Assembly: GCA_900074885.1 (NCBI GenBank)
Contig: FJUW01000015.1
Location: 353,906 to 417,905, forward strand
Reading direction: 5' to 3'
DNA: 64,000 bases
Source of the DNA: Rhynchosporium graminicola
Taxonomy: Eukaryota > Ascomycota > Leotiomycetes > Helotiales > Ploettnerulaceae
Below are positions 31,429 through 43,945 of this stretch, in pieces. Under the pieces are notes generated by a model. The model had not been told where the DNA came from. It made no database searches and saw only the letters and a program-made list of their open reading frames with translations. Position numbers and translations under genes: made by a program. The stretch's first letter is position 1; each line of letters begins with the position of its first letter.

Positions 31429-32294
31429 CACAGTTCAGAGACATGATTCTTCTCAATCTCCTGCTGAAGTTGTTAGCTTTGCGGAGCTCCTATACCAATC
31501 TCTCATTCTTCGCGAGATAAATCACCATCCGAACCAACAAAAACCATTACCCGACACAGATCCCGTCCCGAGCGCGTAAACAGAGATTTTCAACGGCCCT
31601 GGGCTCACCAAGGGGATTGATTCCTAGGGCAGAGTTACCGTATTCAACGGTTTACCTTCAGCGCAAGAGGATAAAGTAATCCCTCTCAATCTCCATTCTT
31701 ACCCCTGAAATGTGGCAGCGAGCCATCTCAATCATGCCCCCCCCCCCCCGCCCAAGTCAAGACTGGAAGAGGGGACTCAACCCCCGCAAGTCCGACCCTC
31801 ATCCGATTCGTACCAGCATCCTCGTGCAATCTTACCTACCACAATTGACCCTCGGACTGAATATGTGGTGTTAACTATACAGGCCATAAATATGTCATGG
31901 TAGAAGCGCTCAACCGCCAATCAATCACTCACAATAGAACACATTAAAGCAGTCATCAATCATTCATTCTGGGAGCTCCAAATCCTGGCTTCATTTGGTA
32001 GGGCTACTTGCCACTTGGGTCAACTATTCTACATATCCGTTTTGTTTCGCTTTCACTTGCTTGCCTGTTGTATGCTATCCTAGTTCGCCGACTGGATTTC
32101 CCGTACCGAGAATATAGAGCATGCGTCCTAAAGAAACAAATCGCCCCTATGCTTCCCTACCCTCCTGAAAAACAGAACATGCCTAGTATCATAAACCTCA
32201 AGCTCAGATCCTGGCTCAAAAGTTTCTTACACAGCATTGCGGACCTCCCACAAGCACTCGCAAATCTCATCTATCATCATTCGTGCTTCCAACC

Positions 32295-35200
32295 TCATAC
32301 TCTGACCGACTGCCGTAAGTGACCGTTTGTTTTGGGCTTCGGCTTATATCGTTGTTTGGAGTGCAAGAGACCGTCGGCCTTGATACGCTCCTTCTCCTTG
32401 ATGTCTCCCTCGACAAGAGCAAGTTGTGCCTCTACTTGATGCATACTCTTTCCTTCATCGGTTGCCTCAGCAAGCGCTGCTTCGTAATCTCCCTTTGCTT
32501 TCTCTGTCACAGTATTGAACCACTTCGACAATCTGTGCTTCTCCTCCAGCGCCAAGGAGTCGACTTCAACTTGCATTTCGTCGGCAAGGTTCTCTTTGAT
32601 GCTTGCGTCGAGTTGAGAAAATCGCTCTTCCACATCTGAAACCCCAGCATCAGTGACATCTATGGGGTCCATGGGTCTCATGTTGGAATTATTTTCAAAG
32701 GTCCCTAGGTGCATTAGCAATACGTACAAAATATAAACAGCTTCGCTTACGGTTCTTGAAGCACATGTAAACGGTTTGGTATACAGCCGTCTTCTTGAGC
32801 TGGTCCGAGAGTTGTTGTTCATCCTTATCAAAGGAGTCATTGACCTGCGCCCAATCGTCGCTCAACATGCATCGTCTCCAGATGATCCGCTGCAATAAGA
32901 GCTGCTGATTTCTATCAAACATTCCGTAGCGCATAGCTTCGAGTGCTAGGAAAAATCGCGTGCCCAAGAAGCTTTCTTGGCTCAAGAGCTCAGCCTGATT
33001 TCCCATGAGTGTAAGGACATCGATAAGTTCAGATGCATTCATAGCTTCGTGCTTGACTAATCGTGTCATGCTGTCTTGTAATAGCCGTGTCAGTACATGC
33101 TGCTTGCGTAATCTCGCATTGCCATGTGCTTCAAGTGCCAACTGAATTTCGGCATTCTCGTCGATTGCGGCTGCGATAGAGGGTAGTACGAAATTGAATA
33201 TCTGATCTTGAATTTTTATCAGTCCAAGTTGGTTGAGAACCGAATTGAGTTTTGTTTCGCTGGCCTCCGGATTGCTGCTTTTGCTTTGGGATGCTAAGAG
33301 GGCAATTTTGCCCAAACTTAATTCAATCTTCTTGCTCCATAGGTCTTGTTCATGATTTAAGCCAAGATCAATAAGAGCAGTGGAAGCGTCCTCGACATTC
33401 TTCTCCCTGGAGACATCGTTAATCCAAGACACTTTTGCGTACTCAGGTTTGCTTCGCAGGAACTCCGTAAGGTATGTTTGTTCTTCCGTCCATTCACTCA
33501 GTAATTGCTCCATCGCTCCGTCGTCCATCTCATGCTCAAAAAAGGCATTTGCCCACTTCGCTCCAAACTTCACGAATAGACCTTCAATGATACCCTTAAT
33601 TGCTTCGGATCGATCCAACAGAAACTCAACGTCCTCATCGCTAACACCAGGTTGTCGAGCTCTCAATCGGTTTCCGTTCAGCTCATATTGCAGCAGGCGT
33701 GCGAGAACCGGCAATATCTCATGCTTTTCAGCTAGTGCAATGGCCTCATCAGTGAGTTCGAGATCTGTCGACAGGGTACTGATATGCTCGTCTTGTACTT
33801 TCGCTATAGCGGATGCCAACTGTTGTGCCTCTTCGTGTGATTGTTGGGACTCTTGCGCTGAGTTCCATCTAATACGCTCTTGATTGGACCGGATCGCTGT
33901 ATCGATAAGGTTAGGAAATTCAAGACGAATTTTGTCGATGACCTCGGGTCCTGGCTCTCCCTTTGTTCCGCCTCGCCCCCAGTATTCTCCCAGAAGCATG
34001 CCAGCCAACTCCACTTGCTTCCTGAGATTCTCGGAAACAAAGAAAGTGGAAGTCCAAAATTCGTCCAGTCCTTCGTAACCAGACTTTAGAATGCCGTGCT
34101 CAAGCTGTTCCTCCCCAAGGCCATAGAGCTTTAAATTGGCAATTCGGAAATCATAGGCACCTTGTATTGCACCGAGAACCATGTCATCGGCCTCGCTGAG
34201 AATATCCATGACTGCTGCATGATCCTTCTGGCCATCTTGGTAAGTGTACTTAATGACCTGATATGCCCATGGCACAGCGATTTGGATTTTATCCACATCC
34301 TTGATGAACCAGTGTCTTACTCGGTCGAGCTCGCCCTTTTCCTGCGTAGGTGCCTGCTTATCATTTTCGTGGATAAATTCAACGACATCGGCCATGAGGC
34401 CGTGCTTTTGGCCATCAGGCAAGTTCCTGACAGTTCCATCGTAGCGCTTCCACATGAGTGCTGCTGCCGCTAGTTTCTCAGCGTCCACAAGGAGTTCCCA
34501 TTTCGTCTTTCGATCCAGTATGACTCCACTGGCTTTGAGGTAGATGGCAAGATCTCTTAAGGCGGTAGTCCGCTTTTGAAGGCTCTGACCCACAGCCAGA
34601 TTACTGTCAAAGGGAGGGCATGATTTCAATATCTCTTGACTCAATTCTTTCGAAGCCGTAGCAATCTGCTCGGCGGGGAATTGCAGCTCTGGCCGTACTT
34701 TGAAGTTCAGCGGATTGTCTTTGATACCGCCATAGAACACCGCCTGCTTCAGCTTGCTCAGGGCGTCTACTTGGGGCGCATTTCTTGAGGTCAGTTTAGT
34801 CGTATTAGTAGCCGCAACTCGGATAATTCCACCGCCACGAACAATTAGAACAACTGCTGGGTGCTTGGCTCTATGACGACCGTGTGGCTTCAAATCCTCC
34901 ATGATGGTTGAGTGTTCGGGTGGAACTTCCATGCCTGATCCAACAACTTCAATGTCCATCTCTTGCCTGAAGTCTATAACATCCTCAAATGGTTGCGGGA
35001 GTAAATGGCCTTCTAGTCGCAATTGGGTATCTGGAGAATCAGGTTGTTTGATCATCGAAACAACGACAATTGCACGATCGAAAACGAGGTATGCTATTGT
35101 AGGATGTGGTTGGTACAGTCGGGGCCTTGAGGTTGCTGCTCGATTGACAGGTGTGGTGTAAGATATTATAGGATGGATATCTGTAACAGATAATTCCGTG

Positions 35201-36567
35201 TCCTTCAGTATGACATTGACAAGGAAGTAATGTGAGTTGTTTCTATGTTTGAGTGAGGTTAACAGTAGTAGTCGGGTATCGCTTTCTGGATCTTGAGACG
35301 AGCTTTCTGTGGTTGACTTTGGTACATATGTAAAGTCGTGACACTCGAAACTTTCAATGAGTGAGTCATTAAGTTCGGGTTGGTTTGCCTTGATTGCCAT
35401 CACGATAGCGTCCCGACCTTCAGCATCTCCGTCGATTGTTGCATGTCCGCTTCTATGTATGTTCCAACATTGCAGCTTGCCTTTGGCCGTCGCTAGAACC
35501 ACGTTTCGTTCTCCAACCTTTCCTGGTGCGCCAGCTCGAATAGCAGCAATATCTCCACGGGAGGCTGAGCTCGACAGAGCATTTCGAATACTTCCGAATA
35601 TGCTACCGCTGGCTGCTCCGCCCACACCTCTCAGGAACTGTACTGAAATCGTAGGTCTTCCGTGCCCGTCTCTGACGGCCATGTATGCGATTCTTCCAGT
35701 GCTGAAAGCTAGCACAAAACCGGCGGTCTCAGCATTCAAAACTTGAATGACCGTCTCTCCGGATAACATCCCAGGGATCAAGTGTTCCACGCCGGTTCGT
35801 CGAAGTTTGAGGTCCAAAGTCGCCGCACTGGATACCGATTCCCAGTATGTGATCTTGCCGCTGGTTGGGATCACAACCACAAGTCCTGGGTGGTCATTGG
35901 ACGCCGAGTTCGAAACAAGAGATCCAAGAGGGAGAGGGTCGGAGGTCCGCTTGGAAGCATGTGGAAGAGCGAATGTAAAGTTTCCGGGGAACTGTTTATT
36001 GTCATTGTATTCCCATACAATCGCGTGGGTATGTGTGAGAGTAAGAGCATAGCCTCTGTCGAAATCGATCGCACCGTGTTGATGAACTATTTTCACTTTA
36101 GAAATACCACCAGACTGGCAATGGTGCGTACATACTTGTAGAATCTGCGCGCAGAATATCTGGTAGAGCGGCGAGTCTGCTAACCGTGTATGTATTATTC
36201 GAGGTCTATGTATCACAGAATTAGGTGTATTCCACATAATCATCGGTAAGGGCCTCACAAGAACAGTGCTTCCATTTCCCTTCGTGCTTCTCTCCCCTGT
36301 CCTCGACTTCTTGCATCGTACTACGATGTCCTGTCGCAGGCCTGCTGGTTCCCTTACAATTCCAGGCCCAGCAAGTGTAGCGACCATCGAATTCTTGGTT
36401 TCCTCCATCTCAGGCGCAGCTCCAGGCGGCATAAATGTCTGCTCGTTCAATCTCTGCCGCTTTCCCTTCGGTATGCTGAGGCTGCCTTCGTTCGAGAGAG
36501 GTCGTGGGCGTCGTCGAGAGGTTCTGACGGTTGGCGTCGCTGCGCCATTCGCAGCGGGGGAAAACAT
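32295..36567 (-). CDS. NUP133: Nucleoporin Nup133
   Basis: Two exons (36567-32751 and 32704-32295; intron 32750-32705, phase 1) encode 1408 aa. The first about 90 residues are basic and disordered. Residues about 120-600 form the Nup133-type beta-propeller (GYALTLTHTHAIVWEY..., LRLEGHLLPQP...). The remainder is an alpha-helical solenoid that includes LKASGVILDRKTKWELLVDAEKL. The C-terminal signature IIWRRCMLSDDW...TAVYQTVYMCFKN runs across the intron and identifies Nup133 rather than Nup155. Nup133 sits at the tip of the Y (Nup84/107) complex in the nuclear pore scaffold. A 45 nt segment (36131-36087) is flanked by GT...AG and is in frame, so the protein may be 15 residues shorter. The gene is divergent from AFG1. 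Confidence 0.92.
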
Positions 36568-37201
36568 CGCGCTGATGAAACAGATATGTGGGAATGCGTT
36601 ATGGCAATATAAAGATTGAACCCGCCAGAGATGTTGATGGCATCTGAATATCGAGAGCGGCGGTGACTTTTTTCGATTTCGTCTTTGTTGACATGGGAAT
36701 GGCAGATTTGGAGCTGGCGGGCAGTAAATGTACGATTTTAGCGTGATTTTCTAGGCGGTGACCTACGTGGTGAGCTCTGCACCTCTCGAAACGACGATTT
36801 GCTTCGAAGAAAAGAATATGATCCTACACCACTTCCGCTCCATTTTTAACCCTCAGTTCTTGCAACTTCTTTTCATTATATAGATGAAGTTAGTACTATA
36901 ATTGAGAACAATCATTTCTTGCAAAAACACGTGCCAATCGCAAGGAAGAATGGACCCATCAGAGGGGCCTCAATCTACTTTCATACGTGTAGGTAACATA
37001 TAATATGCCACAGTTCTATTCAGAAATAATGAGATCTCGGAATGAGCCATGAGCCCATATTAAATTCGAATAGCATATCGACTCGCCATGATAAGGATGT
37101 AGTTGGTCTTAGACCCGCACGTGACGCTATTCCTCGGTTCAGATGTTGATGTGTTAGTGACGTCTTTCACCGGCATGTCTTTTGTACAATGTTGATTCAC
37201 G
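36568..37201. promoter_or_regulatory. Divergent promoter NUP133 / AFG1
   Basis: This 634 bp interval contains CACGTG at 36928-36933 directly abutting CCAAT at 36934-36938, and a second CACGTG at 37118-37123 in the context GCACGTGAC. The sites fit bHLH (Cbf1-like) and CCAAT-complex binding; occupancy is inferred. Confidence 0.5.
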
Positions 37202-39461
37202 ATGCCACCAACATTACCGAGGGCAGCAAGCACTAGTCTTACAATATCCAATCCTCTGGTACTCTACAGGTCATTACTTGCGACAAGAATTATTGATCCA
37301 GATCCTGCCCAGCACCGACTAGCCCTTGAGCTTCAAAAGATCTAGTAAGTTCTACTACTTTCAGGGCAATCTTTCTTAGTGATAGATTTACCTTTGAGTT
37401 CTTGAGAGTCTTGCAAACTAAAGAGCCAAATTGCTGAATCCTCGAAGTCTACGGCTGAAAGATTACTCGCCCAAAGCTGAATATGGCAACCGACTCAAAG
37501 CAATCAGTAAAGCTATTGAGGACACTCCAGCGCCCAAAGATGATAACTCGGTAGCGGCTCCAGGTCATCCACTGAGGAGGAATCCTCTGTTCGCCCACCT
37601 GTTCCCAAAGCAAGAGACGGATTCTCTTGCTCTAACAAGGATCCTCACGAGTCATGACGCTGCCATGAACATCGATTCTCCCAAAGGGATGCTACTTCAC
37701 GGAGAAGTAGGCACTGGGAAGTCGATGCTGTTTGACTTATTAGCTGATAGTCTTCCCAACAAGAAGAAAAGGCGGTGGCATTTCAACACTTTCATGCTGG
37801 AAACTCTTGCGAGATTAGAACAACTCCGGCAGTCTCGTTCCAGAAATGGCAATTCTGGAGCGAGTTCAGAGCATTCCTTGATATGGCTGGCCAAAGATAT
37901 GGTAGAGCAGACTCCAATACTTTTCTTGGATGAATTCCAGCTTCCAGATAGAGCAGCGAGTAAGATCCTCAGCAATCTCTTTACAGCGTTCTTTCAACTT
38001 GGTGGTGTACTCATTGCAACTTCGAATCGCATGCCAGATGAATTGGCCAAAGCAAGTGGAATGGATTTCTCCGGTCAGCCTAGAGGTGGACTTGTTCGAG
38101 GATTACTCGGTTTCGGCAGCAGAGGCAAAACGTCCATGTTCCCAGCGAACGATGAATATGCAGGGTTCGTGGAAGTCTTGAAAGCCCGGTGCGAAATCTG
38201 GAACATGGAAGGCGGCCAAGACTACAGGAGGCGAGAGATGGAGGAAATCGATGGAGAAGCTGCTGAGGTCTTGGAGACAATGAGACAGGAAATGATTGGA
38301 GGCTTCGCGAAGCATGACGAGCTAGTCCCTGGATTAGAGACTCTTGCTGCAAAGACGAAGGGCAATTCGGAAACAGCAGACGATGAATCGAAATTGAGCA
38401 AAGGCACGACACCGAAGAAGTATCATTTGGTAACATTGGATTCCGACCTTCAATGGAGAGACGCAGTCAGAGCAGCCCTGCCAGCAGACACGCCCGAATT
38501 CATCCCATGGCAGTCAACAACCCTGCAGGTCTATGGAAGGAAGGTTCCAATCCTGCAATATCTGGATGGTGTGACATCTTGGTCATTCACAGATCTTTGT
38601 GGTGGAATGTTCGGTCCAGCGGACTACATAACTATGGCATCGACGTTCCACACATTCATTCTCGATGAAGTTCCCATCTTAACGCTCATGCAAAAGAACG
38701 AAGCAAGACGTCTAATTACTCTCCTCGATGCACTCTACGAAGCTCGCTGTAAACTTCTCATCAGAGCCGAAGCTGGTCCAGATGATTTATTTTTCCCAGA
38801 AACCAATATCCTGTCCGGATCTACCGGAAACGGCGCCGAAAGAGCAGAGAACGAAGGCGGTGACGCTGTTTACCCAGAAACCCTTTCAGAAATCTACCAA
38901 GATCAAACATCCCCTTTCAGACCTAATATCTCCGCCTACAAGGACGATACAAAAACCGGTTACGATCCCGACGAAGATTCGGATTTCGGGCCTATCCCAG
39001 GCAAGGCTGGCGAGATTGGACAGAAGGTCGATTTTGGGATGACTAGCTCATTCACGGGAGAGGACGAGAGGTTTGCGTACAAGCGAGCACGAAGTCGTTT
39101 GTGGGAGATGTGTGGTGCTAGGTGGCATGCCCGATCTGATCCTGGCTGGTGGAGACCTTTGCCTGTCGAAGTTCGTAGATGGGAACTCTCCTCCTCGACT
39201 TCGCCTAGTTCGTCGGAGCCAGTAGAGATAAAAGGGGATGTGAAAATGGGAGAGTCGATCTTACTCGACAAGCCGGCTGGACTTCAAGGAAAAGAACTAG
39301 AAGAGAGAGAGCGTGCTAAGATTCCGCTCGGACAACAGCGTGATGCTCCCCCTGAACTAGGAGTATGGCATGCTTGGGGCATAACGAAATGGGGTAAGAA
39401 GGCTGGTGGGGTATGGGGACAAGACGCAGATGGCATAGAAGCCAGAAAGGGCAAGAAATGA
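37202..39461 (+). CDS. AFG1: Mitochondrial AFG1-like AAA ATPase (LACE1 homologue)
   Basis: Two exons (37202-37344 and 37448-39461; intron 37345-37447, phase 2) encode 718 aa. The N terminus (MPPTLPRAASTSLT...LATRII) is basic and hydroxylated like a mitochondrial presequence. DPDPAQHRLALELQKIY, the conserved Afg1 opening, joins LRLKDYSP across the intron, which fixes the splice. Walker A GEVGTGKS is at about residues 133-140, Walker B ILFLDEFQ at about 205-212, and sensor 1 IATSNR follows. The C-terminal part (DERFAYKRARSRLWEMCGARWHA) is typical of fungal members. Afg1 is an inner-membrane-associated ATPase that promotes degradation or extraction of mitochondrially encoded respiratory subunits. 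The protein is longer than the yeast protein because of acidic insertions around residues 320-360 and 510-590. Confidence 0.93.
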
Positions 39462-39962
39462 ATGAGACTGTACCAATAGCATTTAATATTCCCGGTTCTT
39501 ACAATAGCTCTCTCTGCAACTCACGTCTGTAATCTTTTTGGACTGCTGATCTTCCGGAGAATGATGCTTGGTTCTGCTTGTTAGCCAGGAATTCGTTGCG
39601 ACTGCTTGAAAGTCCATTTAAGAATGACTTAGGCCACTCGGTCTGTTCAACAACACCAGATGAATGCTGTTGTAGTAGCACACAAATGGTGCAAATGAGC
39701 TTTTGCAAGTGAACTGATTATCGTGACTATGTACTGGTATCGATATTCTTATTTCAGTATTGTTCTATCTCTCCTCTCATGTAGTGATGTATTACACAGG
39801 TATTACTGGTGTATCTCGTTAGGCTTTCCTCCGAACACCCAAAAAAATAGGTAAACAACAGCTAGGTAAGCGAAAATCAATAGATAAACTTACAATCATA
39901 ACCCTCACATCCTCACATCCCAAGTCCTTCTCAAGCCTTCCTCAGCACTCAAACTCGCTCAC
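39462..39962. other. Convergent intergenic region
   Basis: This interval holds the 3' ends of AFG1 (+) and the TRAPPC2L gene (-). No coding signal was recognised. Confidence 0.6.
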
Positions 39963-40621
39963 TCACGTGCTTCCCGGCCCCGGCATCCAATTCTCTCCAA
40001 TCCTCCTCATATCATCCCCAAACTTCTTACTCGTGATCTTCTTTCCCCCTCGTCCCGTGGGCGGACTATGTTCATCAGGATCGAAGAACGGGTTTTGCAG
40101 TAACTGTACATAAGCCGCTTGCATAGCTCTGAAGACCTGCTTGCACACATCAGCATGAAAGCCCTCCCTCTGTTCCCATAACATAAATCAAACTCACCAA
40201 CTTCATCTCCCCCTCTCTCAACCCCAATCCTCCACCAGCTCCTTGATTCCCACCACTCACGATCCTCCCCCTCATATCAACCACGGCAACAAACCTCACT
40301 CCGGTGTTCGTTTCAAATCCATACGCAGCCAGCCTCTCATCTACCGCATGCAATAACCCGAAATCACCACTCAACCCGCCGCCTGAATTGGTGTTTATCT
40401 TAGATCGCGCTTCGAAAATGTCAAGCGTGCTGGAGAGGAGGAGACTGTATTGCAGGGGTGTGCGAAGAGGTGTGTTGTTGGGTGCCGAGGGGAAGATGGT
40501 TATGTGGAGGGGGTTGTTCTGCCGGGGTGTTAGTGAGGAGGGGGGGAAGGGGAGAGAGATGGGAGGGAGTTACATTTTTACCGATTACGCCTAGGCAGGC
40601 TATAGACGGTATAGTGGTCAT
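39963..40621 (-). CDS. TCA17: TRAPP complex subunit TRAPPC2L (Tca17 type, sedlin family)
   Basis: Three exons (40621-40574, 40518-40198, 40136-39963; introns 40573-40519 and 40197-40137) encode 180 aa with consistent phases. The sedlin/longin fold begins IACLGVIGKNNNPLHI, with the first intron right after GKN. SLLLSSTLDIFEARSK, YGFETNTGVRFVAVVD and VFRAMQAAYVQLLQNPFFDPDE match human TRAPPC2L element by element. The protein associates with TRAPPII at the Golgi and supports Rab activation. A Gly-rich loop (around residues 105-115) and a Gly/Lys insertion (TGRGGKKITSKKF) are fungal additions. A two-codon upstream ORF overlaps the start codon. The alternative of a GT donor at the stop (ACGTGAGT) is judged unlikely because the C terminus is already complete. 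Confidence 0.9.
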
Positions 40622-40924
40622 TTCATGAGTAGCTTGTTGTGCTGAAAGGAGGAATCGTACTTTGGTGTTTATAATGAAGTGGAAATGCGGCTGAGACGTA
40701 ATGGCATAATCAGCCTTGTTTGTCAGCCTCGCTTGGAATATCTTGACCCATTACAATCATCGAATAAATTATCTCAATCATCGCTTTTAGTCTTACCTGA
40801 TTCCAGTGGTAATCTATCTTCATACAACTATCGAATTCTATGACCTCCTGCAATACAGTATCTTATAGCCAGCTATCTTTGCTCTCATCCTTCTAGCAAG
40901 ATCCAAGCCCAGAACAATAAATGT
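40622..40924. promoter_or_regulatory. TRAPPC2L promoter / MCT1 3' flank
   Basis: This 303 bp interval lies upstream of the TRAPPC2L start and downstream of the MCT1 stop, both minus strand. It holds a minimal uORF ATG-AAA-TGA (40626-40618) overlapping the main ATG. CCAAT-like or TATA elements were not convincingly placed. Confidence 0.45.
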
Positions 40925-42274
40925 TCACTCATCACCACTCGAAGCCTCTGTTTCTTCCAAAGCTCTCAGAACCTCCTCCACCTCTTTCGGATCACTAATC
41001 CCCCATACTCCACCTCCCTTAACAATATCTCTCCCTCTCATCCCAACCTCTTTACCAACCAAATTCCTCCCCACCTTCCCCGGCCCAATACCAATCCACC
41101 TCCTAACATTCTGCTCCTGATCCAAATACTTAATACTATCCCACCACCTCACAGTCTCGACACATTGTATACCCCACAAATCTTTCAGTTCCTCTTTACT
41201 TGTGAATGGCCTCGCCGTCACATTACTCACACATTCCATAAGCCCTGGAAACGTAACAATATCCTCGTTCTCCTTGCCCTTCACTCTACTTTTCCCCTGC
41301 AACAGCTTCTTCATAGCCGTAGCCGCCGGCTTCATCATCGGGCTGTGAAAAGGACTATCACTCTTCAAACGCACCGCTCTAGGATCGTGCCCTCCAAACT
41401 GCCTCACATGCGTCAAAAGCGTCTTGATCCTCTCGATATTCCCACTCAGCACGATCTGGTTCTTGCTATTGATATTCGCAATCAGCACCTGCTGGATCGG
41501 GGGGACGTCTTCCGCGCTCTCAGATTTCGAACCCGTGCTATGATGGCCAAGAAACTCGTGAATCGCTTCAATGAGAGGGAGGAGGTGATCTGGTTCAGTG
41601 ACTAGAGCTACCATCCCGTATTCTCCTCCGTGTTCAACGGATGCCTTCCGGGAACATTCTGCCATTACTTCTGCCCTTTTCCGGACCAAGTATAAACTAT
41701 CCTCGAAACTGACAAACCCGCCCGCAACCAGAGCTGCGAACTCGCCCAGCGAATGGCCCAACGTTACATCCACCCTCTCTGGTGGCTTAAACCCGAATTC
41801 TTGCTCTAATATCCGTAAGATGAGGATCGAGGAGGACATTATGGCTGGCTGTGCATTCTCGGTTGCTGTCAAGGTGGAACTGGGTCCTTCATCTATTATT
41901 TGGGAGAGTTTGAAGCCGAGGAGATGATCAATTTCTTCGAGTATTGGTCTGGCGGTTGAGGGGAAGGCTTCGAGCCATGGTGTTAGCATGCCGACTTTTT
42001 GTACTCCTTGGCCTGGATATTATGTATTAGCATGTTTCCTTCTGTGTTGACTTGGAATTCTGGATGTTTAAGGTTTCTCACCGGGAAAGAACAGTGCCGT
42101 CCGAGGACGGCTCTTCTTGCTAGATGCATCTCGTGATTGTTGCCTCGTACAGGGATATTTTGTGTGTTGTTGTCTGTATATGCTCCCTTTGTGCGAAGTA
42201 GCTGCATCATCGAGGAGTGTTGATATTCGCACATGACAGCAAGGCTTTGGTAAGCCTATCGCAAGCCGCTTCAT
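40925..42274 (-). CDS. MCT1: Mitochondrial malonyl-CoA:ACP transacylase
   Basis: Two exons (42274-42082 and 42012-40925; intron 42081-42013, phase 1) encode 426 aa. Residues 1-58 are basic with little acid and resemble a mitochondrial presequence. The FabD fold starts with ALFFPGQGVQKVGM, reconstituted across the intron, which validates the splice. The nucleophile elbow GHSLGEF places the active Ser at about residue 152. LVRKRAEVM provides the malonyl-binding Arg, and SPFHSPMM the catalytic His. The enzyme charges mitochondrial ACP with malonate for type II fatty acid synthesis, which feeds lipoic acid and respiration. Residues about 208-226 hold an insertion (HSTGSKSESAED). A standalone domain and no PKS neighbours argue against a polyketide role. 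Confidence 0.93.
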
Positions 42275-42725
42275 GCTGGATTCCGCGGGCCAGCCTAGTA
42301 AGTTTTTATTTCCGGATGATTGGAGCTTTACGGTCTGCTAGTAGTTGATGGTGTCCCTTCATGCAGCAGGGCTCTTGTCATGTCTGGAAGACAGACCTTG
42401 CGAGGCTGTCATACAATGGTTTGAGTTTCTACCCCGGACGCCCCACAATCGCGGAGAACTGGAGGTACGTTCGGCGGCGCAATGATGCCTTGGCATTTGC
42501 TTTGAGCGGTGAACTGGAGATGGAGGAATAGGTAGGATTTCGTTTACTTCATTTGAAGCTTAGGATAGGGGATTGAGTGGAGGATTGGCTAGAAATGAGT
42601 ATGCGGAGTATTCCTAACAATGGTATTCCTTCTATATAGCATTTTGCCATCCGAATACAAGACCCCAGAACGCCATCCATCAAATCCATAAAGCATGATA
42701 TAGACATTAGCTTCTTTCCAACTGC
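42275..42725. other. MCT1 upstream / HEM2 downstream interval
   Basis: This interval covers the probable MCT1 promoter and leader and the 3' flank of HEM2. No coding signal was seen. Confidence 0.5.

Positions 42726-43945
<1,220 letters not shown>

Larger units (their letters stand above)
29296..32294. other. Intergenic with microsatellites
   Basis: Three kilobases separate the start of the casein kinase gene from the 3' end of NUP133. The part near 29300-29900 is probably kinase promoter and leader and contains the CAA array. The remainder holds CGTAT and CAGTA arrays and a poly-C run (about 31737-31749). Frames are short and without motifs. Confidence 0.55.

Noticed and set aside
40925..42274. 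Polyketide synthase acyltransferase fragment
   Set aside because: The protein is a complete standalone FabD-type enzyme with a presequence and has no ketosynthase or ACP nearby.
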